From Paramecium pentaurelia (taxonomy: Eukaryota; Ciliophora; Oligohymenophorea; Peniculida; Parameciidae): a stretch of DNA of 64,000 nucleotides. The stretch spans positions 189,236-253,235 of the forward strand of contig CAJJDO010000123.1 of assembly GCA_905183005.1 (NCBI GenBank), read 5' to 3'. The notes beneath the pieces were generated by a model. That model worked only from the letters and a program-made list of their open reading frames with translations, had not been told where the DNA came from and searched no databases. Shown in pieces: positions 1 through 10,850 of the stretch (positions are counted from its first letter, which is position 1; the number at the start of each line of letters is the position of its first letter). Position numbers and translations under genes: made by a program.

Positions 1-45
1 ATATTGTGAGAACCTTTAATTTTTCAAATTACATTCTAAAATTAT

Positions 46-1342
46 TCAAAAGTTTATCTATCCTAATTCACTGGCCTTATATCCTTCAGGTGTTGAAATT
101 AATTAGGGTGATATTTATATAAAATCTCCTTCAATTGTAAGTTTGAAGTAATTTAAAATCTAAGAATAGACATAGGTGATTATCAATCCACCTAAAATAG
201 ATATTGGAAGAATCTTATTAATAAAAATATTGATTACCTTTCCAAATGCTTCTGAATAAGTATTTTAATATTTGATTAAAATTATTGGAATCAAAGTTGA
301 AAGTAATAAAAGTAGTATCAATACTCTACTTAGTTTTTACCAGAAAGTAAGCATCTTGTAATGAATACTAAATTGATTTTCATTATAAATTCCTCTAGTT
401 AATTTAACACCTAAAATGAAACTGAAAGGAAACCAAATATATAAGCTTAAACTAAAACAAATGTTATGTAAAACTTATGGACTATTGATATTATAATGAG
501 TTGTTTAATTTGCACATTTCTAATACAAAGCATCCAACCAAATTTCCACTTCATCTTCATCTAGAAATATTTTGTTATTGAATTCAAAGATTAAAATTGA
601 TAAACAAGTCCATCCAAATGCAAATAATCCCGCTCCTTTAATCACTTTACTTGATACTCCTTAGGATCCTGGTTATAAGCATTACTTAATGTAATTAGAT
701 ATTGGAGTATGAAAATAATGCATATATATTATAATCGTATAGGCTGTATAAACCCAACCTAATAAAATTTATCCAAAAGAATGAACACCCATAAAAACTC
801 TAGATAATCCTGTCATAAATGTCCAAACAGTGACTATAAACATTATAATTATTCTAAAATTCAATGAGTACTTGTAACTATTTCATAAATTTGAATTACT
901 TTTATTGATCCTTTAAAATAGCAGGAAATATTATACAAGGTACTAGAAAACACATAGCTGATGATGACATTGCATGACCTGAAGGTTTCCCATATTCTTT
1001 ATTACACTCATATGGTTAAATAGAGTCTTCAATAAAATATGGGCGTGCTTAATGGTATAGATTTTTAAGAACTGAATTCTCTGCAAAAATTGCTTAAATC
1101 ATGCAACCATAAAGTAAAGCACCTAATTTATTATCAAAAAATAAAAATGCAATTAATGCTATTCCTGGCATTGCAAAAAGAGAATATGAAAAAAATAAAA
1201 ATATTTCTTTTTCTCCTGGAAATTAGTGCTCCTGTAAATAAACTGTAAGTACAGTATTAGCTTCCCACATTTGATTGTTTAATAGGATATCAAGTATTAT
1301 GTATAAACATAATGCAAATGTAATAATTATGAAAAATTTCAT
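46..1342 (-). CDS. glucose-6-phosphatase-like PAP2 family membrane phosphatase
   Basis: Predicted 423-residue multipass membrane phosphatase of the PAP2/glucose-6-phosphatase superfamily, which in other eukaryotes dephosphorylates glucose-6-phosphate in the ER lumen. All three PAP2 signature blocks are readable: K-x6-RP (KNLYHQARP), PSGHAM, and SR-x5-H ending in Gln rather than Asp (SRVFMGVHSFGQ). Gln at that place and the HAM after PSG are features of G6Pase proper, and the length is close to that family's. The start ATG (1340-1342) opens directly into a hydrophobic helix. One 25-nt intron near 850-875 (GTTACA...TTTTAG) is needed to join the frames; stop TGA at 46-48. A paralogue lies on the other strand at 19431-20659. 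Substrate specificity is inferred, not shown. Confidence 0.8.
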
Positions 1343-1400
1343 TAATTAATTATTACATTTATTTGGTTAGATTGTAATTGAAATTACTATATTATTATAA

Positions 1401-2892
1401 ATGATCGATAATAGTAACACTGTAAAGACATGTAACTTTTTGCTTCAATCCAACAGAACTTAACTGTGGACTCTTAGTACTAAACCAATAGACTCAAGTG
1501 TAAGTGGTTGTTTTCATGTTTCCTACAAATTAGGAGTCTTCAGAGAAGCTAGTCTATACTTATAAGGCTAAAACCTCTATAAATGCAGGAATCATGTAAT
1601 TATATATATGTAGACTATAATAGAAGTTGAAAGTTTGTGATATTGGAAATTCTTAATTAGAAGTAGTAAGACATAATGTATTTGGAGAAGGGTGTAAATT
1701 AGGATTTGGATAAAACTATATTGAAATATATGGTAAGATAGAAGAATTGTTGGAAAAACTAAAAAAGTAGTGTATTTAATCAAATTTCACTCAAAAATAT
1801 TCCATTCTCAAATTAATTGGATAAGGTACTTATGGAAAGGTATTTATTAATTATAGAAGTTAGGTTTATAGAGTAAAGAATAAGAGTAACTAAAAAGAGT
1901 TTGCTGTTAAGACTTTTGAAAAATCTTTGCTTATACTACCAAGTGATAAAATTGCTTTAGCCAAAGAACTAGAGATAGCTCGTCTGTTTGAGCATCCAAA
2001 CTTATTGTAATTTTATGAAACCTTTGAATCTGAATAATTTATATTTGTAGTTTTTGAATTGTTATTGGGAGGCAATCTGCGATAAGAAATAAAAAAATCG
2101 AAAATTAGTGAAAAAAGAGCTTTTAACAATATTCGATAATTACTTGTTGCTTTAGATCATATGCATAGTCTTGGTGTTATACATAGAGATATTAAACCAG
2201 AAAATATTATGTTTAGAAATTCAGAAGAACTGGTCTTAACTGATTTTGGTTTGGCAGATTATTATAGAAAAGATGGTTAATATCTATTTACTAATTGTGG
2301 AACTCCTGGATATTGTGCTCCTGAGTTATTATAGAATAAATTATATGATTTCAAAGTGGATGTCTTTAGTGCAGGTATTGTTCTCTTTTAAATGTTGACT
2401 GGAGAAAACCCTTTTGATTCAGATGATTACAATAAAAGAGTCAAATTAAATAAATAAGGATTAATTGATTGGAGTATAGTAAATGTAAATGGAGATGCTT
2501 TGGATTTCCTTTAAAGTTTACTTTCTAGAAATCCATTTCATAGACTTACTGCAGCTTAAGCTATTAATCATAAGATTTTTAATTAGGATTATGGTCGTTT
2601 TCAAAGAAGTGGAGTAAGCAATACTTTAGTAAGTACTGGCTCACAACTCTCTTCTCCAAATACAAAACAGTTATAAATTATACCTAGTCCGTTATAAAGT
2701 CCAAAAATCAATAGTTTACATCAATTCGAATTTGATGAACTGGATAATTTAATTTTGGAGTAAAGTAAGAAAGATAAGTCTATTGTCAATTATCCCATGT
2801 TAGAAAGAAAACAAAATTAATAGTTTTAGTTCAACTATAAACTATAACATAGAACTACAAAGTCAGAGGTATTGCTATTTTTTTAAGAATGA
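1401..2892 (+). CDS. Ser/Thr protein kinase with N-terminal PH-like region
   Basis: Predicted 479-residue protein kinase. Two introns, of 28 nt (near 1596) and 24 nt (near 1840), restore a continuous frame. The kinase domain begins around residue 140 with a Gly-rich loop (LIGQGTYGKVY), a VAIK-type Lys (FAVKTFEK), the catalytic loop HRDIKPEN, DFG in LTDFGLADYY, and an APE-type motif in GTPGYCAPELL, so all catalytic residues are present and it should be active. The roughly 130 residues before it look like the PH-like module that often precedes kinases in Paramecium; this is inference from layout. The C-terminal tail is Ser/Gln-rich. The GTPGYxAPE form suggests a CAMK- or AGC-like kinase; substrate unknown. 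It is divergently arranged with the G6Pase-like gene, with 58 nt between the start codons. Confidence 0.88.
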
Positions 2893-2920
2893 TATTAGTT
2901 ATTAATTATTAGTTAATTAT

Positions 2921-5070
2921 TCACAATTCTATCTAGGACTTTGATCTTATATTAGGAAAATCTTTGAATTTAGCATTCACAACAGGAGCATGTTTCATTT
3001 TCTCAAGAAGAGTATTACGTGGACTTTCTGGTATATCTATTAATTCATCGGTTGAATTATCCTTGATCTATAACACTTCAAATTGGTTTAAAATGTTAAT
3101 ATTATCCTATCTTGACATTTTCATATTTTTGCCTAGATAAGCAATATTGATATAATTGATAACATATTACTCATGAAATCTTGAATTAACTTGATTGTCA
3201 ATTACATTAGAGATATTGAATTTAAGCTTTTAAGATAAATTCATAAGATGATCTTATTCAATCTTATTTTATGCAATATTACTTTGATTTATTATTTGTT
3301 TTTTATTTTCAGTTATCATTTACTTAATATCATGAGAAAAACAAAATCTATTCTCTAAATAGAATTTATATTTGAATAACATGTTAATTTAGGTTATGAT
3401 CTAAGGTAAATATGTAGATTTATAATTCCAACCATACTTAGCTTTACAAACTAAAAGGTGCAATATAGATTATAAGCACATCTTAGCTTGTAAATCTTAG
3501 GAATTGTTCATGAGTAGATTAATCTTATTAATAACTATTGGAAGTTATTTTGAAGATCTCAATATTTTTAAAATCTCACTTAGTAAATATTCAAGTAATT
3601 ATTCTCCACTTAATATGCTCTAGTCAGTTGTATTAATAGCTGAGATTTCACTTTCTTATCTAGCATTAGATCTACTTCCTAAAGTAATCATTCCATGAAA
3701 TTTATTTGAGTTATATGTTAAGAAATGAAATCTTAAATAACATTTCTCATATTTTAAATATAATTTGACAAATCTTAATTATATCATCTAAGTTTAATAT
3801 TAACGTGGTATTTTATTATAGCGATTAATAATAAATGGATTAGGTCTATAATTTTCTAATAAATAAAATATATCAACTGATTGTTATTTTTGAAATAGAA
3901 TATGCAAAGGAGTATTTTTATGAATACCATCACTTTAATCAACATTGCAATGTTTTAATGCCCATTTTACTCCTTCATATGAATTTTGTTTTACAGCTAT
4001 ATGTAAACAGTTTTCACCTTAATGTTTAATTTTAGGATTAAATCCTTTTTATACCCAAAACTCCATAATAGCATCTATATTGTGACTATGTTACAATAAT
4101 GTAGTATAAGGTGTTTAACCTTTTAATATTAAAATCTTATGATTGCAAATTAAGTCAAATTTGATAGGGTAATGTAAATTAATTGAATATTTGGATATAA
4201 TTTAAATGATAAAAGTTTAATTTGTTCTTGCACTTAATATATATACAACATTTAATAATTCTGAATCATTCTAATTTAAGAGATCTATTAAGTAATTTAT
4301 AAATTTAATGTTCTCTTTAGTTCCAGGTTAAGAAACAACAAAAATTAAACTTTTCATAGAAACTTCTTTTTAAAATTCAAATGTTAATTTGAGTATTCCT
4401 AATGAGTGATTTGTTATTATCTTATCTAAATTATATGTAAATTATGAATTCATAAAATGTTCATAAAATTATTAAAAAGTGCAATCATGTGCAAAAACAA
4501 TCATTAATTTATTACATTATTATTCATCCATAAAATAGGAGAAATTACAATAATTTAACCAATCTAATTCAAATTATTCTAATTTTTAGATAACTTTGCA
4601 AATTTCTTATGGAATCATGATGAAGGCATTTTTTGCAATACCTAAGAAGAACAATTACATGTCAAAGAGTTGACGAGGTAATTCATCAATCAAATTAGAG
4701 TTCAAGTTTAAATGATGCAAGGAATTCAACCTAATTAGGCTGGAAGGCACCTTTCCTTAATAGTTAAATGAGAATTACTTATGTAATTATAACTAAGATC
4801 TAAATAAAAAAGTTATGGTAGATTTAGAGGTGTTTCAATAGTATCAATTGAATTATCTCGTAATATGAGTTTTTAAAGGTGTTAAATTAAATTGACTTGA
4901 TTTGGGATAGTCTGAAATCTATTTCCACTTAAATCAAGAATAAGTAATTTAGTTGGAATTTCATTTGGCCATGTATTGATATTCTTATTGCGTAAGATAA
5001 GAGTTTAGTCATTATCTGTGATATCCTTGTCTTTGAGAAATAAAGGTATATGAGTGAATTATGTTTTCAT
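2921..5070 (-). CDS. leucine-rich repeat plus ankyrin repeat protein
   Basis: Large scaffold-type protein. From the start ATG (5068-5070) the N-terminal part has leucine-rich repeats (LLILDLSGNRFQTIP; LFYLDLSYNYIS; LHHLNLNSNLIDELP). A conserved segment with LEQFELDWLNYCN follows, then a region read as ankyrin repeats (GENCLHIAVKQNSYEGVKWAL; NTPLHILFQ). The C-terminus carries a short basic tail and ends at TGA 2921-2923. Length and phase require at least one small intron, whose position was not fixed. A protein with the same order (LRR, DWFKYC segment, ankyrin) is encoded at 20714-23266. Both repeat types mediate protein binding; partners are unknown. Convergent with the kinase gene, with 28 nt between the stops. 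Confidence 0.8.
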
Positions 5071-5267
5071 TAATTAAATAGAAAGTTTAATAAACTAATT
5101 GAATGTTATGTAACTATGATTTTTTAATACTCAAAATAATAATCACTTTATATAATTTAAGAATTTGTTATGATTACAATAATGTTATAAAGAAATAGTA
5201 GAATTTGAAGGAAATGAATTGATTATAATATGAATAATTGAGTTATTTGAATATAAAATAATTAATT

Positions 5268-6700
5268 ATGACTATAGTTGGATTATTTGACGAGATTGCT
5301 ATGAATATTAATCAACTGAACGTAGTTGGAGTACAAGCTGATTAATTTAAATTGCTTGTGCACTTTGTAATGATTTAATAGTATGTATTTAGTTGCTTGT
5401 TTTTCCATTGGGAATTATATTACGATACTTGAAAAGTCCGATTATAAGAAAAATTTATACATTATTTTGGGGACTATTCTTTATGTTGTACTTGGGAGCT
5501 TAATGGATAGAGTTGGTTATGGCATAGACACTTGTCATATATTTTTTGAGATTACTGAGAAGACCATTCATCCCCATAGCATCAATCAGCTTTCTCGTTT
5601 TAGGCTACTTACATTACGACCGCATCATGGTTAATGGCAAACTATCAGTAGAACGCAGACTCGTCTTGGAAGATGGGATTTAACGTAGTGCAGATGATGT
5701 TGACATGTCGATTCGTATACGTGGGAGTTGCTGCTTAAGATCGAATATCCTTTACATTTCTCGATTATATGAGTTATGTATTCTATTTCCCTAACATCAT
5801 TGTTGGCACAGTTCCTTTTACAGCCTATATTGATTTTATCAATTTAAAAGGAGTCTATGTAAACATGGGTTATAGTTTTTAAATGGCTTACAAGTCCCTT
5901 TTAAAAGCTATTCTGTTTGTAGCAGGTATGAATATATATAATATTGATTAGCTGATCAATTAATTAGACCAAAGTTCAGTTTTGCTTATTTTAGTACTCA
6001 GTAATGGGAAGAGCATTCCCTTTTGACTCGTCATATTATATGTTAATTGATTTCATGTTGCGAGAGGTTTAAATACTTTCTTGCATTTAACTTCTCTTAG
6101 GCATCAATGGATGCAGGAGGAATAACTTATGATGGATAAGGTATATATTATGATAGATAATATAATTAGAATTTTGTAATTATCGTTTGGCTAATTATAA
6201 ATTTGAGATAGAATTTTCACCTATAAAAAGAACAAAACATTGGAATTCAAGTGTTTAAGCATGGTTGCAAACATGTTTTTATGATAGATACAAGTAACAC
6301 AAATCAGCTTTGCTTCTTACTTTTGTTTTAAGTGCTTATTGGTATAATTATTATTATATTATAAAGGCATGGATTCTTTATTGCTTATTATGTATTTTTT
6401 ATAGAATGGGCAATTTTTAATGAAATTACAAAATAAGTTTATAGAGCAAAAGATAAATTCAAATTGTATATACTAATATATTATGTTATAAGTATTCCAA
6501 TACCAATTCAGAAAGTCATTTGTGCTATTTATGGTCAATTGGCTGTAAATTCAACTGCAACACCAATAGGATTATTAAAATGGGATAAAGTATATAAAGC
6601 AATGAATGATCTTGGATGGGTTGCTTAAATAGTCATGATTGTAGTTTGGGGATTTTTTAAGATTACCAAATTTGGATAAGGTAAAAGGAAAGAGTAATGA
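5268..6700 (+). CDS. MBOAT family membrane-bound O-acyltransferase
   Basis: Predicted 434-residue multipass O-acyltransferase, a family that transfers fatty acyl groups to lysophospholipids, sterols or proteins in the ER. Five introns (26, 22, 26, 29 and 25 nt) must be removed; each repairs the frame exactly. Family hallmarks are visible: a buried SWKMGFNVVQMMLTCRF segment, an ERFKYFLAF segment, an Asn-bearing KHWNSSVQAWL motif and the catalytic His in SAYWHGF. The last intron (25 nt, near 6342) splits the codon just before this His; reading through it would wrongly give Tyr. The start ATG at 5268 is chosen because the frame runs directly into helix 1. The pattern resembles LPCAT/MBOAT lysophospholipid acyltransferases more than sterol acyltransferases, but the substrate is an inference. 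Confidence 0.86.
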
Positions 6701-6737
6701 GAATACAAATTTATAGATATTAAATTTAATTTATTGA

Positions 6738-8123
6738 ATGTCTCGTATATTCGAACGAGTGGATAGAGAGACTTTGTTAAGAGATGAATAATTAATAGAT
6801 GTATTACGCAAGATTAGGGAAAAAGTATTATCAGGACATATCGTAGAGCTGAAGACACTAAGTAGTGAAGTAAGGCCTCACAATGTCAAAATAGATAGAC
6901 AGAATGTCTCGAGATGAAAAACAATTAGTTCCCATTACTGGTAGAACAGAACTAGATGGACTAATCACAAACTCGGAGCGAGAGAACGGTGCATTTCTTG
7001 ATTAATCTTTTTCTAAGAAGATTCAAGGTCCCCTTAATACGCTGGCTTAATTAAATTAGCATTAATACTCTTAAAGTGAATCTGATTTCTCTCATCAATC
7101 ATTTTATAGTGATGAAGAACCATGGAATATTGATTATATCACTAATAATCTAGACTCTGTAGAACGAGGTTTGAATTGCGATAATTCCTCTAGTGTCGTT
7201 ATTGCTCTTAAAGCATTATTTGAATAAATCCGATTATTATTAATCAAGAATGTTAGTAGAAAATAATTTCTATACAAATATACTGTATTGGCATTACGTT
7301 CATTATACATCTTAGGAAATGCAATGAAACTTTAAGGTGATTATTAACATGCAATTTTATATTATGAAAATTGCTTAACTAAGTTTAATATTAATGAACC
7401 AACTTTTAAGGGCAAACTATTAATTGAAGCAGGTAAAGTTTGTTTCATTTCAAAAAACTTTTAGAAATGTTAACAATACTTTTATGATGCATTATTACAT
7501 TATGAATAACTTAATTGGCGTCTTGACATTGCCTATGTTCTAACATAGCTATCAAGATTAAATGGATGGTTGAGTAATTATGTGCAATAATTTAAGAAAA
7601 TCCGGATGCAGCCAGTAAATTGTGTTATGAAAGCTTAGCTATATATCGAGATTATCTACCTGAAGAGGATGAACGTATTGCTGATACATATTTCATATTA
7701 GCTGAATTAGCATATCTACGTAAAGATTATGATGCAGCATTTTAATTTGCTGAATAATCTATTCAAATTTATGAAATCAATAATAATAAGGAAATTAATA
7801 CAAATAAAGAATCAAATGGTACTCCTTAAGAATTAAAACCATAATTATCTCTTGTCTATAATTTATTAGGTATATTATATGCTAATACAAATGATTACAA
7901 ATAAGCATAAAAATATTTCCATGATGCCTTTTAATGTGTAAAATAGGAATCACTGAAAGCAGCATAAATATTAATGAATTGGGGAATTATGTAAGCATTA
8001 GAATGTAATTCTGAATTGGCATAAAAAGGAATTTTGAAAGCTAAATAAATATCTTAAGCTTTCTAAAACAAAAGTGATTTGTCCCATAGATTAGAAAGGA
8101 ATTACTAAGAATTATTATAATGA
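6738..8123 (+). CDS. TPR-repeat protein
   Basis: Predicted 445-residue soluble protein made largely of helical tetratricopeptide-type repeats. Two introns, of 25 nt (near 6870) and 23 nt (near 7580), give one open frame from ATG 6738 to TGA 8121. Repeat-like segments include LGNAMKLQGDYQHAILYYENC, ASKLCYESLAIYRDYLPEED, DTYFILAELAYLRKDYDAAF and LGILYANTNDYKQAQKYF. The spacing of these helices is like that in kinesin light chains and other TPR adaptor proteins. The N-terminus is polar and low in complexity. No enzymatic motif was seen. It lies 38 nt after the MBOAT gene on the same strand; that is ordinary packing here and does not imply an operon. Specific function not recognised. Confidence 0.78.
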
Positions 8124-8166
8124 CTTTACTCTAATTTTTGTTTAATTTTATATTTTTTGTTTTACT

Positions 8167-8551
8167 ATGGATGATGAATTAGCTTTTTCTAATCTTCAAA
8201 ATGGTATTAATCTTATTCTCATAATATTTAAGCCATCGAAAATATGAAAAGAGAACGAGATGAGCTTTTATAAGAATATCAAAAAGAGAAAACAGATTTT
8301 TAAGCATTTGATGCATAAATTCGAAAGATGTAAATGGAATTAGACTTAAGAGTTACAATATTGAAAGATAAAGAATCTAAATTAGCTAATTACAATAAGA
8401 TGATAGAAGAAACAGATATAACATATCAAAGAGTAAATTTATTAACTATAAAATTGAATAGATTGTTGAAACATCTAACAGATTAGCAGCTAATTTAGAA
8501 AAAGAGACATAATTCATTAAAGATCGTTTCAAGCGTCAATAATAAATTTGA
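8167..8551 (+). CDS. SSNA1: SSNA1/DIP13 basal-body microtubule protein
   Basis: Predicted 108-residue, entirely coiled-coil protein matching the SSNA1 (NA14)/DIP13 family: small centriole and basal-body proteins that self-assemble into fibrils and bind microtubules. Matching features are the length (human about 119), an ENMKREREELLQEY segment aligning with the family's KREELCRQI block, and a YNKMIEETDITYQRIVETS segment aligning with the family's RTIAETEAAYLKILESS block, followed by a basic end. Two 29-nt introns (near 8205 and 8432) are required. It sits 44 nt after the TPR gene. A basal-body role fits a cell covered in cilia. The assignment rests on pattern recall, not on a search. Confidence 0.72.
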
Positions 8552-8803
8552 ATTTATTATAGATTATAAACTAACTTAATCCAACTTCTTTTATTTTAAT
8601 ATAATCACATCTATTTTAACATATGTATTTCAATTCTAATTCAAATAAATAAGAGAATTATTCTATAATATAAAAATCAACAAAAATAATACATTATAAG
8701 AAGACATTTCATTACTAAAATTATATGTATAATCTAATATATATAATATTATTACAAATCATTAGAATAGTTAATTACAAAGTTATCCAAATATATTAAT
8801 TAA

Positions 8804-9871
8804 ATGTAATAATAATATTAGGATGCTGAGTATTTTAGAAAAAAAGATGAATATCGTTTGAGATCATTTAAAAGACTTAAAGATCAAATTGAAAATAAAT
8901 GTAATATTGTTAAAGGAAGAAGTAGAGAGATTACAGTCAAAAAAAAACTGAAACCTTATAAATCATTAGAAACTAAATTTTAAGAACACTCAGATACATT
9001 TCGTACACGTTTTGTAAATTCTTAATTATCAAATATTATTAATGAAGTAAGTCATACTTGTGAGGATATTGTATCAAGTATATCAAGAATTAAAAAAGAG
9101 GATAGATAACGTAATCGTGACATTTAAGCTTTACTCAAAAAAATAGATAATCCTTCTGAACTTAATATAACAAGATGGCAAACTGATAATAAATATATAG
9201 AAATAAAAGAAGAATTGATTAAAATGCAATAAGATTCAGGATTACCAGATTATTGCAAATTTTGTTTAATAAATAGTAAAGATTCAATGAAGAGAATGAA
9301 TAGATCTAATTAAGAAATAAAAGAAACAAGACTATTATTTTAAATGAAAGATAAATTAACACCTAATCAATTGAAAAAGTATATGGAACAATTATTAAAG
9401 AAATATTAAAGAATTCAATAAAATTAAGAATTAGAACCTAATGGAGTAGGATGGAAACTAAAAACTAAATTATAACCATATTAAAGTAGTGATGATTGGA
9501 TTGTTATTCGAGAACATATGTTAGAAAAGAAAGAACCATCTATGTAAGATAAAATAAAGAAAGCTGAGAAAACATTTAAAAGATAATTACATGAATAAAA
9601 TTATAGAGATGCAGCATTTAAATAATTAAAATCATAGAATGAAGCAATTTTATAATTTGAGAAAAGAGTATTTAAAACAGAACCAGAAGAAGATTTAAAA
9701 GAATAATTTCAAATTAAATTATAAGATGCTAAATGGTTTTATGAAGAAAATGCAAAAAAGATTGATAATTGTAAAACAGATTTAAAATAATAATTATACT
9801 AAATTAAACGAGAACATGATAGAATTTATAAAAATGAAAACAATTATCTAAATAGAGTACTATCTTCATGA
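8804..9871 (+). CDS. basic coiled-coil protein, unrecognised
   Basis: Predicted 355-residue protein in one uninterrupted frame (ATG 8804, TGA 9869-9871), rich in Lys, Glu and Gln, with long helical, probably coiled-coil stretches. No catalytic motif or membrane segment was seen. A short CxxC (YCKFC) near the middle could be chance. The start is uncertain: the same frame stays open upstream for more than 150 nt but has no other ATG, so a small 5' exon is possible. The 8552-8803 spacer is AT-rich with no coding signal that could be supported. Family not recognised. Confidence 0.6.
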
Positions 9872-10077
9872 AATTAATATAGTCACAATAATAATGTTAT
9901 ATAGATATTTTTTATTAATATATATATATATAATTATTATTATTAAAATATCAAAATAATGTTTATTATTCAATTATTAATTAATTAATTTATTATAATA
10001 AAATGTAAAAATAATGCAAAAATTAGACAGATAAATTTATTCATTTGATTAGAAACATTTATAGTAGAACAATTAAA

Positions 10078-10839
10078 TCATTTAATGTGTTTTTAAATTG
10101 ATTTAATCTATTTGTATAAATCTGTGTAAATTTCTAGATTCTCTTAATGTAATTAATCTATGCTTTCTACTATTGTTTAAATATTTTCATTTGGATTGTT
10201 ATATCTAAGATTACTTGAAATTGTAGGTTAAGCAACTCTTTATACAATTTTCTTATCTTTATCAGATAATTAAAATTTTAGTGAGAATGTATCAGTTTCT
10301 TAAAATTGCAATTTTAATGATTCCATAAAAATTCTATCTCTTATTTTTTTTTCTTCCATTCTTATCATTAAAAAATGTTCAGCTTCATTAAGTTCTTTAC
10401 CTAATTTTCTTACTATTAAATTATCTCTTGTCATTTATATTGCATCCATTAATCTATTCATATTTCGATCACTCCATAGATCCACAACTCCCATTGAACC
10501 ATCATTAGCAACTTCACCAAATGCATCTTTTACTTTTTTAATTAAAGGTTAGAGATAATAATTATTTTTCTTTTCATGAGTTCTAAATCCAAATTTTAAA
10601 AAGGTTAATCTTTTATTTTTTGATTTTTTGTTTGCTTTACCATATGTTTAATCTCTTCTCATTTATATTTCTGTTTTTGGTAATTCTCGAACTTGTTTAT
10701 AAGTTAATAGACCTCTTAGATGACCAAGTGCAAAACTTGATTTAACATTTTCTTTAAGAATATCTATATTTGGTAAGAGTGAGGGTTCACTTTTTTGTTT
10801 ATGTTTGTATGATTAAGAAGTCTAAGACAATTATTTCAT
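10078..10839 (-). CDS. unrecognised 253-residue soluble protein
   Basis: Single-exon gene of exactly 254 codons. The protein is basic at the N-terminus (KKSKNKRLTFLKFGFR), has a Gly/Asp-containing central segment (FGEVANDGSMGVVDLW) and then acidic-basic helices (LGKELNEAEHFLMIRMEEKK). No signal peptide, membrane helix or enzyme motif was recognised. Its start codon lies 11 nt from the start of the histidine kinase gene on the opposite strand, so both must be served by a shared or overlapping promoter. Codon use and the TAA/TAG Gln codons match its neighbours. I do not know the family. Confidence 0.6.
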
Positions 10840-10850
10840 TATAAATAAAA

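Noticed and set aside
5383..5634. Plus-strand ORF of 83 codons in the MBOAT gene
   Set aside because: It begins inside the first intron and reads a shadow frame; splicing 26 nt gives the true acyltransferase frame.
6340..6370. Apparent loss of the MBOAT catalytic His (Trp-Tyr instead of Trp-His)
   Set aside because: A 25-nt intron splits the codon; after splicing the motif is SAYWHGF.
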